Source: Micrasema longulum (taxonomy: Eukaryota > Arthropoda > Insecta > Trichoptera > Brachycentridae). Taken from it: 64,000 bases of DNA. Made by a program: the position numbers and the translations under genes. A model generated the notes under the pieces. That model did no database searches, was not told where the DNA came from, and saw only the letters and a program-made list of their open reading frames with translations. The DNA lies in NCBI GenBank assembly GCA_022494885.1, contig JAGVSM010004517.1, forward strand, positions 1 through 64,000. Direction: 5' to 3'. Positions 21,365-31,579 of the stretch are shown piece after piece (position 1 is the stretch's first letter; each line of letters begins with the position of its first letter).

Positions 21365-21836
21365 GTCGATGCGTTTTGAAGCTGCAAGACTTTTTGTGAT
21401 GTTGGCTATCATATTATTTTTATCATATTATGTAAATGTTATCAACTATCAAATATCTAAATTTAGTAATTTAGATATTTGATAGTTTCAACCGTCCATG
21501 CGCTCAGTAGCTGCAAGACTTGTTGTTATCTAACTTCTAATTTTATAAATATCGTTTTTAAAATATCACTTAAACTCTAAACTTCATTGTCAAATAAAAA
21601 TTTTAAAAATAAAAATGTAAATAGGGGCAAGATTTCTTATTGTCCATGCGCTCTGTAGCTGCAAGACGTTGTGTTATCTATCTCACATATATCATAATTG
21701 TAATATATCATAATTGGAGACGAGGAACTAGAATCCCAACAATCCATGCACTCTGTAGCTGCAAGACGTGTTGGGATATGTATTTATTGTACAGCGCCCT
21801 TGAGGTGATTTTTACCAAAATGGCGCAGTATAAATT
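21365..21836 (+). repeat. Four-unit GCTGCAAGAC repeat with hairpin
   Basis: Units near 21365, 21493, 21642 and 21742 share GTCCATGCGCTCTGTAGCTG followed by CAAGAC. The last unit lies inside a small inverted repeat ATCCCAACA...TGTTGGGAT and continues ACAGCGCCCTTGAGGTGATT. Reverse-oriented and direct relatives occur at 34485-34575 and 39320-39510. The family is not identified. Confidence 0.7.
21444..21487. repeat. Perfect 20-bp-arm hairpin
   Basis: AACTATCAAATATCTAAATT (21444-21463), a 4-nt loop TAGT, and its exact reverse complement (21468-21487). It lies between units one and two of the GCTGCAAGAC repeat. Confidence 0.9.
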
Positions 21837-21868
21837 ATCCAAACATTATTATAAAATAGACAACATGT

Positions 21869-21946
21869 TCGGGTAGAGCGGGGTTTGAACTTTGTAGCTC
21901 TGATCCGTGAGTCCGCTACCCTAGCCACGGAACCACAACCAGATTT
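21869..21946 (-). mobile_element. SINE-2 head
   Basis: The minus strand reads TCTGGTTGTGGTTCCGTGGC then GGACTCACGGATCAG and CCCCGCTCTACCCGA. The B box is degraded (AGTTCAAACC). The tail seen at 30866 and 43757 is absent. Confidence 0.65.
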
Positions 21947-21975
21947 CATATGAGTATGTTTTAAAAATATTTTTT

Positions 21976-22195
21976 TATCATCATAATTCCCCTATCCGCA
22001 TTGGTGGTGCATAGGAAACTGCATTGGTACTATAATATAAAGAAGGTAAGGCGATCACTCTTACCATTCAGGTACCAGTGCAGGAACAATAAAATATTCC
22101 AGTGTGGAACCACCTTTAAATCAATATTTTACGTTCAACCTGTCTGGAATCGAACCTAGGCATGGTAGGCGTACGCGCCACAATACTAAGTACTT
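21976..22195 (-). mobile_element. SINE-1 copy
   Basis: Tail at 21978-22035 (plus: TCCGCATTGGTGGTGCATAG, AACTGCATTGGTAC), body GTACCAGTGCAGGAACAATA, head near 22140-22190 with box B GGTTCGATTCC partly altered and loop CTACCAT. Nearly full length. Confidence 0.8.
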
Positions 22196-22371
22196 GTTTA
22201 TGGTTGAATTCCAAAATATAAAATAAATATTTTTTTTTAATATGGCATTGTTTTTGCCAAACGTAAAACTCCGGTCTTCTCACCAACAGAGAGGTGTACT
22301 TATGACAGAATACGATTTTTTAAAATGTATTGAATTAATTATTATTTTACTGTAACCGAATATCCAGTAAA

Positions 22372-22700
22372 AAAAATAAAATAATTCGATTGAGATCCAC
22401 AAAAAACAAATGCTGTTTGTAAACATTCAAAAACACATTTTTTTATTCACAAAAAAACAACATTTTTCCATTTTTTTGTAAATGCATTCTCCTCAAATGC
22501 AACCCTGGTAGATTGATGAATAAAACATTTGTGCTCCTTACTTCTTTTGTACATTTTATTTGAAGATTTTAATATTTACGAACTCGCACAGCCCAAAGAT
22601 CTACATTTCTCTAAAAACCGCACGTAAATCGGTTAAGCCGTTCAGGAGGAGTTCGGTGACATCACACGTACAGAGGAATTATACATATAAAGATAACTAC
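22372..22700 (+). repeat. Dispersed repeat ending AAATCGGTTAAGCCGTTCAG, copy 1
   Basis: Aligns with 40825-41100: TTTGTAAACATTCAA, AATGCATTCTC, GCA.CCCTGGT, GAATAAAA.ATTTGT, and CGCACG.AAATCGGT. The AAATCGGTTnAGCCGTT word occurs widely in insect transposable elements, but I cannot name the family. Confidence 0.6.
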
Positions 22701-23799
22701 TGTACGTAATATACTGAGAGCGTCTTAACACTTCAGGAAATATTAATCTTCAGTACAAGAGCGCTAGAGAATATTTCAACATTATTTCTATACAAACTCA
22801 CGAGATTAACCTACTTGTATTTGCAAAGTATTAGCAGTGACATGTACAGTTTAATTTCAGATCTGTGACACCGACGGTAGATTATAAATAAGGAAATATT
22901 TGTAATTTACCTTGCCGGTAAAGCTAAACAGCTAACTATCCGCTAATGTTTCCCACACTGCCATAATAAAGTGATATAAATTTAATAAGATTGCTGAAAG
23001 CAGCTACATTGCCAGTGAGCCAGTGTAGATTTCAAAATATTATTTCAAATTAGTCGATCTGCTCTGCCGTTTTACGTCAGCAATTTAATGGCGGCAGCTT
23101 CTTAGATAATTAAATGCTATTACAACAATAATATTTAAATAAAAAAATAAGAATCTTCGTGGACAAATTAGCGAAAGTAACTATTTACAAACGACGCATT
23201 AACAAACAAAGACATAAACAACGACCTTACTATGTTGACTAAATTGACAAACAAAAGCTTACCTTCACTGAATGTAAAAAATGTAATAATGTCTATTTTG
23301 AAGCTAGAAAAAGATGACAAAAAATATACGATTACATAAATGATGAACGATTAATTGAAATCAAACATAAATACTTAAGACTAACAATAGACAGAAAATG
23401 CACAAAAACAATTATTCAAATCAATAATTTAATCAACGAAGTGGCAAAATTATCGAGCCTTTTTTTTTTAAATCAAAAACTTTGTTCCAAATCGGAAAAA
23501 GTTCTAATGCATGAAAAAGCCTTTGTAAAAATTAAAATATGTTAGATGGAACAGGAAAACAAAATGACATTAACAGACTACAGAGCCAGCAAAATTAAAT
23601 ATTAAAGTAAGTATATAACCTCCGGAACAGCAACAAAAAACTCTTTTATTAAATGTAAAGAAACTAAAAAAATAAATGTAACTGAAAAGTTTTAACTAGA
23701 ATTCTCAAAATTTATTATTAAATTAGCTACTGATGTAATTGTAGATAAAGAACAACTTTTTTTTTATGTAGAAAACACGGACATAATACGAGAATATCG
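22701..23799. other. Mixed: possibly unique DNA, then a worn RT-like stretch
   Basis: 22700-23100 is non-repetitive as far as I can see. Between 23200 and 23530 broken plus frames read KYLRLTIDRKCTKTIIQIN and INEVAKLSS, reminiscent of the KYLG(V/L)xxDxxL block after the RT domain of LINEs. The signal is weak. Confidence 0.35.
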
Positions 23800-23985
23800 G
23801 AACAATATTACCTACAACATTCTTAAACGAGACAAGGATAGCCAGGAAGGGTCTGGGGTCAAGGGTGGTGGTCAAGGGTCTGAAATTATACAATAAACTA
23901 CCAGATAAAGCTAAACAAGAGACTCTGACGACCTTTACAAAAGATGTCCAAAATATTATCATCAACAAAAGAATATGAGTTTTAA
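23800..23985 (+). mobile_element. LINE C-terminal fragment (tentative)
   Basis: Plus frame reads TRIARKGLGSRVVVKGLKLY then NKLPDKAKQETLTTFTKDVQ. The G..LYN.LP....... F pattern is the usual end of LINE ORF2 proteins. It probably belongs with the worn RT-like stretch just upstream. The minus frame at 23723-24049 is a shadow. Confidence 0.55.
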
Positions 23986-24011
23986 AAACAAAAAACATTT
24001 TTGATTTGTTG

Positions 24012-24085
24012 CAACAGAGAGAAAAAACATCCAGCCAGTCTTCAAGCATTTGGACATACTCAAAACAGTGTTGAAAAATTATTTT
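24012..24085 (+). repeat. FB family, short copy
   Basis: TTTGTTGCAACAGAGAGAAA at the start and CATTTGGACATACTCAAAAC at the end, with most of the interior missing, like the 14257 copy. Confidence 0.6.
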
Positions 24086-24171
24086 GTTAAATGAATCATA
24101 TCAAAATAGTTTATAAATAAATTTAAAAAAATAATATTAATATTCGCGTACATTTTATCATTAATTTGTTA

Positions 24172-24310
24172 AACTGAAGACCAGGGCGGCGATTATAAAC
24201 GCTATTTATCTTTACATAAATCTTTACATATCGAGACGGTATATAAAAAAATATATATTTATGTACTGAAATTCGTATACATGTACGAAAATTATAAGAC
24301 AGAGTTATCA
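24172..24310 (+). repeat. GGCCGCGATT repeat, copy 2
   Basis: GCGGCGATTATAAACGCTAT, then TATCGAGACGGTATA and TTTATGTACTGAAATTCG. Closest relative is 31098-31200. Confidence 0.55.
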
Positions 24311-24509
24311 TCAATTCTTATAAGGAAAAATCAAATTTTCTGTACGAAAATTTTAATATGCCTACATTTTTTTAAAGACATGTACGACAACTAATTACCG
24401 TTGAAAATACTACGAATTTTCATATGAATATAATTTATATTTTGGTCCATAAAATTTGATTTATAGATCATTGAAAATAACTCTCCCCATTATAGTCAGG
24501 GCCCTGGAA

Positions 24510-24960
24510 TATACTTTAAAGCATGGAATTAGTGAAAAAGGGATGAAAGTACGCTAAATGCGATCTCTCAGGCTCGTGTGTGATAAAACCACCGACGATA
24601 CGTGCACAAATGTCAAGACCTGTGTAGTATGCAAGGCTGAGACAAGCGTTATCGACAAAATAAAAAAAGTGCTTCGTTGATTTAAACATTTGAAGACTGC
24701 GAATGGGAAGCAAAAAACGGCCATGCGATGCGAATGCGAATGTTGATGGATGCAGAAAACAAGAAAGACCGAGAAATACACGATATGACCATCTTGGTAC
24801 TTGAAGATGGGTATGGCAAATGTTGTAATTATCGACGTGCTTGCATTAGAAGATGCATTAATATACAGGAAACGAGGTGTGTATGCGGACATGGCGGTGT
24901 TGCGTTCTATTCTTCGGCTTATTACTCCGGGAAACGGTGAAACGGTGAAACGGTTTGATT
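24510..24960 (+). mobile_element. LINE-B copy, degenerate
   Basis: Follows the 2140 copy over about 430 bp: a GCGATCTCTCAGGCTCGTGT segment, AATGTCAAGACCTGTG, a broken CFKHLKTANGKQ region where RWFGHVERM is expected, then CGTGCTTGCATTAGAAGATG. The end has GGGAAACGGTGAAACGGTGA, a duplicated version of the GGGAAACGGCGTGATGG terminus. There are many frameshifts; frames on either strand at 24516-25043 are shadows. Confidence 0.78.
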
Positions 24961-25264
24961 CTTTACATTATAAAATTATTGCATTTTCATTTATTTCTAT
25001 TCGTATCTTTTATTTTTACATATTACTTCATTTACACATGTAACACTGTCCTTAACATTTGAAATTCGGCATGACGTGAAAAATTAAAATGGTTTCGAAT
25101 GAGTCAACCTCTGTTTGCAAACCATCAAATTAAATCTGTGTATTTTTCTACATATTTTTATAACGTGCAAATATTTGAAGAAACAGGAAAGGATAAAAAT
25201 AAAACATCAGGATTTATAAACTCTTTAAACAGAGGTGGATTATCTTTTAAAAAAGGAATATGGT
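24961..25264. other. A+T-rich spacer
   Basis: Nothing recognised between two LINE fragments. Confidence 0.5.
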
Positions 25265-25755
25265 AGTTAAGGCATGGTTAATCATCATTATCATAAGCTC
25301 GACAGCCCTGGGTGGGCCTTGGTTGAATCCGGGAGTTTCCTTCACTTTTGCTGGTCTGCTGCCCTTCTCCTCCGGTTCCTCACATCCAACATTGTCATAT
25401 CTGCGCTGATGCAGTCCATCCATCGCACTGTGGGCGTTCCTGGTCTTCTTCGTCCTTGTGACACAGAGAGAGTTAGGCATTTTATACGGGTTTTCGTCGT
25501 CCATTCTAATTATATGGCCAGCCCACCTCAAGCGTCCTACCTTGATGGAGTTGATTACATCGGGCGCTCGGTAGATATTGTAGAGCTCTCTATTGTAGTG
25601 ACGACGCCAATGGTTGTTTTCTCTCACAGGGCCATAGATAACTCTGAGGACTCTTTTTTCAAAGGCTGCAATGGTCCCCTCAATATTCTTTGTCATAACC
25701 CAGGTTTCGGTTGGTTAATCAGACTTTTGTACAGTACTATTTCAGTTTTTTTATA
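25265..25755 (-). mobile_element. LINE-D (RTE-like) ORF2 C-terminus
   Basis: The minus strand reads TEIVLYKSLINQP, then a 149-codon frame (25247-25696): AAFEKRVLRVIYGPVRENNH, WRRHYNRELYNIYRAPDVIN, SIKVGRLRWAGHIIRMDDEN. Later parts are frame-shifted, since GRPR..W.D is not intact. It ends in GAGCTTATGATAATGATGAT, the simple-repeat tail of RTE-like elements. The FE.RVLR.I.GP / RLRWAGH.IRM pattern is diagnostic for the region downstream of RT. Different lineage from LINE-B and LINE-C. Confidence 0.87.
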
Positions 25756-25964
25756 GTGAGCATGGTTTATGACCTGTCATAGATTGGTTTAAGATAAAAC
25801 TTTACACATTATGGAAGACCACTATTTTGCCGTTATTTAAGTTTCCATATTTCTTTAATTCTAATTTCGAAATACAACACATTTATTTCACATGGAAGGA
25901 AATAAGTTAAAGCTAATTATTAGATATGCTTAAACCAGTTGCTTAAATTAATAATATTTTAGGT

Positions 25965-26470
25965 ATTCCCATAATCATCATCATCATTACCATTTCCAAA
26001 CCAAGTGGTGCATAAGCACTGTAAGACTAAATGCAGCGTATCTACTGTTGTATGAAGGTAAGGCGATCATTCTTACGGTTTAGGTGTCAGTTCAGGAACT
26101 ATGAAATATTAACAAATGACAACAGGGATGGATAATACCTTAAATAAGGGAATATGGCATTAACAGGGCTTATGACATGTCAATGGCTGGTTTGAGTGGC
26201 CACTTTACACACTATGTAACATTCACAATTTTGCCTATGTTTGAACATCCATATTTCTTCAATTCTTCCATTAGTCCATAAGTTAATCTTAATGACTCCC
26301 GAGGGGGTGAAATCTAGTATTTTGTCTACAAACATTTGGACAAATTCAAATATTGGATGAAATATTAGTTTAAACTACCTTTAAAACCAATGTTTCACAT
26401 CCGCTCTGCCAGGAATCGATTCCAGAACCTCAAGAATGGTAGGCGAACTAATCATTTCTAAACAAGACGA
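25965..26470 (-). mobile_element. SINE-1, split by an FB element
   Basis: Plus-strand view: tail ATCATCATCATTACCATTTC at 25975, AAGTGGTGCATAAGCACTG, body to GGAACTATGAAATATTA at 26111. It resumes at 26357 with ATGAAATATTAGTTTAAAC and the head with CAGGAATCGATTCCAGAACC (box B at about 26411-26425) and CATTCTTGAGG. Removing 26112-26367 gives the usual SINE-1 order. Confidence 0.8.
26112..26356 (+). mobile_element. FB element with exact 11-bp target duplication
   Basis: ATGAAATATTA flanks it exactly at 26101-26111 and 26357-26367. It begins ACAAATGACAACAGGGATGG and ends CATTTGGACAAATTCAAATA TTGG. Internal words: GGGAATATGGCATTAACAGG, TTGAGTGGCCACTTTACACA and TGACTCCCGAGGGGGTGAAA. Non-coding. 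It defines both ends of the family. Confidence 0.85.
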
Positions 26471-27834
26471 ACTAATCAGCAGTCGATTTTCTTACTCGGG
26501 ATTTGAACCTGAATCCACGGCTCTGGTTCTTTTACGCACACAAAACTGTATTCCTTATCCGCCTGGACACAATGCGTGAGAACCGGTGTTTTCATTTCAT
26601 TTTTTTCTCTAAATTTATTTCTGCGATGAATGTATTAAATCTCGTGCCCATTCGGACCTGTCATGTTCTAGCATTGTAGCCTAGCTGGTGGTGATTGGTT
26701 TTGTGAATGAAGGATTGCGGGTATGGGTAGACAATTTCGCGTAAACTCTTTAAATTAAAATTTCATTTTTATTTATCGATCCTCCACAAACATACCTATG
26801 CAATTAATTTGGCGTAAATAGTAGGTGAAGTATTTTTAGATGCCTAGATTAGAAACACGTTTTATTGTATTTTCGTACTGCTTAACTACCTTATCAAATA
26901 TTATTACATTGATTTAAGATAATATATGTATTTCCTGAATACGGGTCAATTGATCTGAAACAGGTGGATATAATTTAATATTTCAGTGGTGTAAATTAAG
27001 TATTTAATTACAGTTTTCTTTATTGCTCGGCTGCATGTGAAAGCTTTGCGCCGTGTTTGCAATCTTATGATGGGCTGGTTCCACGGAGCTGAGTTCTGAA
27101 AGATATATTAATTATTTTGATATCAGATCCAAGAAGGAGTGCCTCTACTCGTTTATCTGTTTATCCATTGACAGCCGTGGGAACATAGAACCGAAGCCAC
27201 AAATGGTAAACCCTTAAAGAGATTCTGCGACTGTTGATGTGACAAGAAAAAAAAAGTAAGTAGCGAATGTACGACAGTTAAAGATTATTAATAAAGGTTT
27301 TTGGAACGTCCAAACAGAAGACGAGACTTATGCGATATTTAGGAATGATTTTTTTAAGGTTTATTTGGATACGTTCTTAGCTTATTATTTAACAAATCAG
27401 ATAAAAAAATGTTTTTGGAGGAACATAGTTCCCAGGGTGAAATAACACCAGAACCCTGGACGAGTGTTTATGACTCGACCCTGAAAAATTAAGTTAAGAG
27501 AAGATAAGTCCACCAAGCAATAACTAATAAAAACGTTCAATAATTTGCTTAACCACTTTAACCACACATACATACATACATGTATATATTAATAAAAATC
27601 ACGGTTTATTAACAAAAAATATAATTTCTTTATCTACTTCATGTTTTAGGTCATAGATTTCACTGGATTATGTCGAGTTTGCCTAACACGTAACAACCTG
27701 TTTTCAGGCAGACATTTTTATGTAAAATAAACAATAACGTGACTAAATACCTTCTAGTTAATTTAGTACAAAATATTTACTTTTACTATTTATTTATTCA
27801 TATTTTTTCTCATCCAAACTATAATTTAAAATAA
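26471..27834. other. Mostly unassigned DNA
   Basis: 26490-26580 holds a possible relic of another tRNA-like head on the minus strand (GGATTTGAACCTGAATCC on plus) and a word shared with 19870-19912. 27465-27490 carries the GGACGAGTGTTTATGACTCG repeat. 26600-27300 has no recognised repeat and may be unique DNA. A possible 31-bp splice-bounded segment at 27174-27204 is too short to support. Confidence 0.4.
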
Positions 27835-27988
27835 AAATATTTGTACATTTGAGAATAAACAAAGAAGACTAACTTAATAAACAGAAATAATTAACCAAAT
27901 GTTCAGACAGTTTTAAACACTACGTATTTATGCTTGTAATTAATTTGTGTACATCTATATTAAAACGCACAATGAAAGAACAAAAACC
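27835..27988 (-). mobile_element. LINE-A 3'UTR fragment
   Basis: Matches the other LINE-A copies: GAATAAACAAAGAAGACTAA, TGTTCAGACAGTTTTAAACA, CTACGTATTTATG and TAAAACGCACAATGAAAGAA. It breaks off about 30 bp before a SINE-1 head. Confidence 0.75.
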
Positions 27989-28015
27989 TTATTTATTATT
28001 TAAGAATGTGTTCTT

Positions 28016-28285
28016 AGTCGGCCTCATGGTGTATTGGTCAGCGCGTTTGCCTACCATGCAAGAGGTCTCGGGTTCGATTCCCAACATGGTTGACATGAAA
28101 TATTTGTTTAAAAAGGTTTTTTTACACTATTATATTTCATAGTCCCTGCACTGGCATCTGAAGTGTCAGACTAATCATCTTGCCTTCATGTATTAAAAAT
28201 GATTAAGATACGCTGCGATTGGTGTACCAATGCAGTGCCCTATGCTCCATAAGGTGTGGAAAGGGAATTATGATCATGATTATAT
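28016..28285 (+). mobile_element. SINE-1, best-preserved copy
   Basis: Head TCGGCCTCATGGTGTATTGG, an anticodon-like arm TTTGC-CTACCAT-GCAAG in which the five pairs form (one G-T) and the loop reads ACC (Gly-like), and exact box B GGTTCGATTCC. The body has GTCCCTGCACTGGCATCTGA and CTTCATGTATTAAAAATGAT; the tail has ACCAATGCAGTGCCCTATGC and GTGTGGAAAGGGAATTATGA. About 270 bp, used here as the family reference. No acceptor-stem pairing, so not a functional tRNA gene. Confidence 0.88.
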
Positions 28286-28601
28286 TCTAGTAAATTTCCC
28301 GATTTTTCTCTGCCTTAACCTAGTAACCATTTTAACAAATTTATTTGATTGTATCTGAGTCATGGTTTTGCATTGTTTGGGTATTTATACATATTGAATA
28401 TTTTGGGGCCCAGAAACCTGAGATTTCTTTGCACGAATTCAAAATTTGTGGTAATGCATGAGCACCTATTAGACCCATCCTCTAGTTTGACTTCTGCTAG
28501 TGTGGGAGTATTTCTTTTGGGATTTAGCAAAATAATTTGCTTGCACAACATTATTCTTCTAAAAATATATAAAATATACATATGTACATCACTTGAAGAA
28601 C

Positions 28602-28686
28602 CGGGTTTTAGTCCCGTGGTAGTATCGCGGACTCATGGGCCAAAGGTCTGGGGTCCAAATCCCACTCTACCACAACTTGATTTTTA
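28602..28686 (+). mobile_element. SINE-2 head
   Basis: CGGGTTTTAGTCCCGTGGTA, GCGGACTCATGGGCC, B-box-like GGGGTCCAAATCC and CACTCTACCACAACTTGATT. The 3' tail found at 30866 and 43757 is missing. Confidence 0.7.
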
Positions 28687-29085
28687 TTTAGAATAATCTG
28701 AAAATTTAAATATTTGAGTAATTAATAAGAACTGAAGTATTTATCTCTTTTTTAATAAAAAAAAACTTAAGGTAATATAAATAATTATTTGTTACAAATC
28801 AATTTATATGTGTCAAAACTTTGGGCAGCCATTTCTCAAAACCAGTAATTTCTAGTTATCTCTGAATAGAACTGGGTCATCAATATGTACATATCTATCT
28901 ATACGTTGAAAGTAAACTTCGACTTTTTAAGTAAACATAGAAATGAAATAACTTTTAAAAAATGCATACCCTCGAACAGGTCGTGCCTTTGTTGGATTTT
29001 TTCGTTTGTTTATGTGAGTGTATTTTGGATTATTTCTTCTTCATCTTCTTTTTATCAGCCCGTTTTCCTCCACTGCTGCATATAG
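28687..29085. other. Spacer ending in an RTE-like tail
   Basis: 29038-29078 reads, on the minus strand, CAGTGGAGGAAAACGGGCTG followed by ATAAAAAGAAGATGAAGAAG, like the simple-repeat terminus of an RTE-type LINE. Otherwise A+T-rich. Confidence 0.4.
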
Positions 29086-29782
29086 CAGTGGCGAATAGTG
29101 ATTTTATTTACAGGTAAGCTATACAAAAATATCATATATTTGTACCTACATGTGAGGTACATAATATAATGTAAGTAATATATACAATAGATTGATATTT
29201 TTCTGTGGTTCTGTGTGATACAACAACTCTCATTCATGAAATCAACTAAAACTATGTAACTTTGTAATATATTATATTATATAGATATATTATATATTAC
29301 TTTAATACATAATTCATTATAAAATAAATAAAAAATACCACTATGAATTCAGTCGATATTAGGTATTCAATTGAAATGTCAACTGGCCGCATTGTTCTAG
29401 TAATTAATAGTGCTAAAAACGGCCACGTGGAGCGCTATGCCGCAAAAAAAGTTATTATGGTCTTATGTCAAAAGTACCATCTCAAAGAAAAATAGTCCTT
29501 AAGAGACTGTTTTGGAAATCAAGAATCTTGAAATAATTTGTGTAATCTGCAAGTTAAGCTGGAATAATCGGGTAGTTTCTTGGCTCACCGTAGGCGCTAG
29601 GCGCGCTTTGATAAAATTTACATTTATATTTGAATAAAAATGCAAAAGGTGAAAATGATTTAAAATAAATGGTAATTATATCTTTGTTTTTCTGTAAATA
29701 AAGTTACAACAAAATATTATTATGGTTAGTCAAATAAAATGGTAAACTGTGCATTATTGCTTATATACACGGTTCGCCCACG
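29086..29782 (+). mobile_element. CAGTGGCG-type inverted-repeat element, copy 1
   Basis: Begins CAGTGGCGAATAGTGATTTT and ends ACACGGTTCGCCCACG, imperfect inverted ends. Interior anchors shared with 36113-36860: TGTACCTACAT, ATACCACTATGAATTCAG, AACTGGCCGC, GCTAAAAACGGCCAC, AGAAAAATAGTCCTT and TGTAATCTGCAAG. No coding capacity. CAG-starting ends recall hAT elements, but a matching 8-bp duplication was not found here. Confidence 0.7.
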
Positions 29783-29784
29783 TT

Positions 29785-30000
29785 CCATCCACGTCCCACG
29801 AGTTCTACAATGTCGTCAGTCCATCTCCTCTGTGGTACCTTCCTTTTATTTTTGGTCTCCAATTTAGTATTTTGGGGGTCCACCTATCAACTTCTTGTCT
29901 CGCCACATGACGCACCCCTACCACTCCCCACTTTCTGCGATATCGGTCACATAACATACCTATGTCTTTCCATAGACCGTTGAGTGTATTATTGAACATT
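29785..30000 (-). mobile_element. LINE-K (RTE-like) C-terminal fragment
   Basis: Minus frame 29805-29999 reads VARQEVDRWTPKILNWRPKI and then KGRYHRGDGLTTL; a neighbouring frame continues TDDIVELVGRGW. The DRW..KILNWRP..KGR..RGD pattern corresponds to the end of RTE-like ORF2. It directly abuts the element at 29086-29782. Confidence 0.65.
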
Positions 30001-30478
30001 ATTTTTTATAAAATCCAAAATCAAAATAACGATCATATAAAGCAAAAATTATAATCCTTGAATATCACAAGTAAGGTAAATAAAAATGCAACTCCCATTT
30101 ATGAGTAAAATATCTAAACTGCGACTAATTACTTCCTTAAAAGATTACCAAGTTCCTTACAAGATCCCCGCTGGGGCCAACCACAAGATAATAGTCATAA
30201 TCCTCAATCGACTATTGCCACGCCACAGCTCATTTGACTTATTTGCAGGTTGGTCAAAAGGTTAAACGTGTTATGAGTTTTATAATGAAAACACTATTAC
30301 AATAGACACTTAATAGGCAATAAGGAGTGTATAATACACATTTCAAATGGCTTAATGACATTTAAACTGATTATTGTTACATCATTTTGAGTTCGTGATT
30401 TCTACTCAAGATTAGCAATTGAAGGGTGTACGGCAAAAAAGGACGCATTAACTTAATTAAAAATCTCATTTGTGGGAC
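30001..30478. other. Unassigned DNA
   Basis: A 30160-30245 stretch (GATCCCCGCTGGGGCCAACC) is GC-richer than average. No frame or repeat partner found. Confidence 0.4.
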
Positions 30479-30560
30479 ACTGGGCCCCGCGGTTTAAGGT
30501 CAGCGCATTATTCTACCACGCAGGAGGTCTGGGGTACGAATCCCGACACGGTTGTTTATT
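30479..30560 (+). mobile_element. tRNA-like SINE head
   Basis: ACTGGGCCCCGCGGTTTAAG, GTCAGCGCATTATTCTACCA and GGGTACGAATCCCGACACGG. It has the SINE-1 layout with the loop CTACCAC. The SINE-1 tail is not recognisable after it. Confidence 0.55.
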
Positions 30561-30865
30561 TAACGCGTCCATTCCTGTGATGTAACCGGCGCGGCGTAGC
30601 GAATTGCACTTAATTAATTATTATCTCGGCACACACTATTACTACTACCACGATTTTTTTTGTAATCTTCAAGTAAAACTTGACCCATAAGAAAAAAAAG
30701 TACGTAATAATTAGGAATACTAAAACATTTAAATGAAATATTTTGTCCATAAGGATCTCCGATAATGTATAAAATATAGTATAAAACATTCATTTAAGAG
30801 AAATATACGTAATCTACGAGTAATTAGATCACTGAGCGAGACACACATTTTTCTTTTTTTTTTAA

Positions 30866-31042
30866 AAGAAATATTAGCGTTCGTATGATTTACCCAAATA
30901 TTGAATTTTGACGGCCATTCTCAGCGAGTTGTAAAAAACTCACTATTAGAAAATGGGTATCAAGTTGGGGTAGGGTGGAATTCGAACCACGGACCTTCAG
31001 TCCGTGAGTCCGAGATACTAGCCACGGACTACAACCCGATTA
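30866..31042 (-). mobile_element. SINE-2, near full length
   Basis: Minus strand: ATCGGGTTGTAGTCCGTGGC, GGACTCACGGACTGAAGGTC, box B GGTTCGAATTCC, then CCCCAACTTGATACCCATTT, AGTGAGTTTTTTACAACTCG and a tail ATAAATCATACGAACGCTAA-like. It aligns with 43757-43935 along its full length. Confidence 0.8.
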
Positions 31043-31097
31043 ATTTTAATAAGATGAAAAGAGACCGTGATTACTGAACGATCATTTTCTAACCACA

Positions 31098-31200
31098 AGG
31101 CCGCGATTATAAACGCTATCTTCATCGGTACGTATCGAGACGGTATAAAGTAAAATCGATATTTATGTACGAAAATGTGCATATTTGTATGAAAAATTAA
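31098..31200 (+). repeat. GGCCGCGATT repeat, copy 3
   Basis: GGCCGCGATTATAAACGCTA, TCTTCATCGGTACGTATCGA and AAGTAAAATCGATATTTATG. Best preserved of the three copies. Confidence 0.6.
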
Positions 31201-31415
31201 AATACCTTCGTTGGTAACCTGTAATTAAATATGTTTAGAAAAAAAAATTATCTACATATTCTATTTTTCATACAGAAAGCTTAATTTTACTTTGCAGATA
31301 AAATTGAAGATACATTTGACTTCCCATTAGAATACGGACCTTGGTTATCTAAGGTTAATCTGAGGCAACCTCAGGTCACTACACAGTGACTAGAGGGAGT
31401 TTTTTCTCACATTAT

Positions 31416-31578
31416 GTTAAAGGTGTTTTTATAAAACATTATATTATTTCGTGGTCCCTGGATTGGCACCTGAAGCGAAAGACAGAACATCTTACCTTCA
31501 TGTAATAAAAATGATCAAGTTAGCTGTGGTTGATGAACCAATACAGTGCCATATGCACCATTAGGTGCGGAAAGGGAT
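31416..31578 (+). mobile_element. SINE-1 tail
   Basis: GTGGTCCCTGGATTGGCACC, TTACCTTCATGTAATAAAAA, CAATACAGTGCCATATGCAC and ATTAGGTGCGGAAAGGGA. The head is replaced by unrelated DNA (31330-31410). The tail runs straight into an FB copy. Confidence 0.75.
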
Positions 31579-31579
31579 T

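Noticed and set aside
23723..24049. 108-codon minus-strand membrane-like protein
   Set aside because: Antisense to a LINE C-terminal fragment; hydrophobicity comes from A/T-rich codons.
28030..28095. Functional tRNA gene (Gly-like anticodon ACC)
   Set aside because: No acceptor-stem pairing, and it continues into the SINE-1 body and tail shared by many copies.
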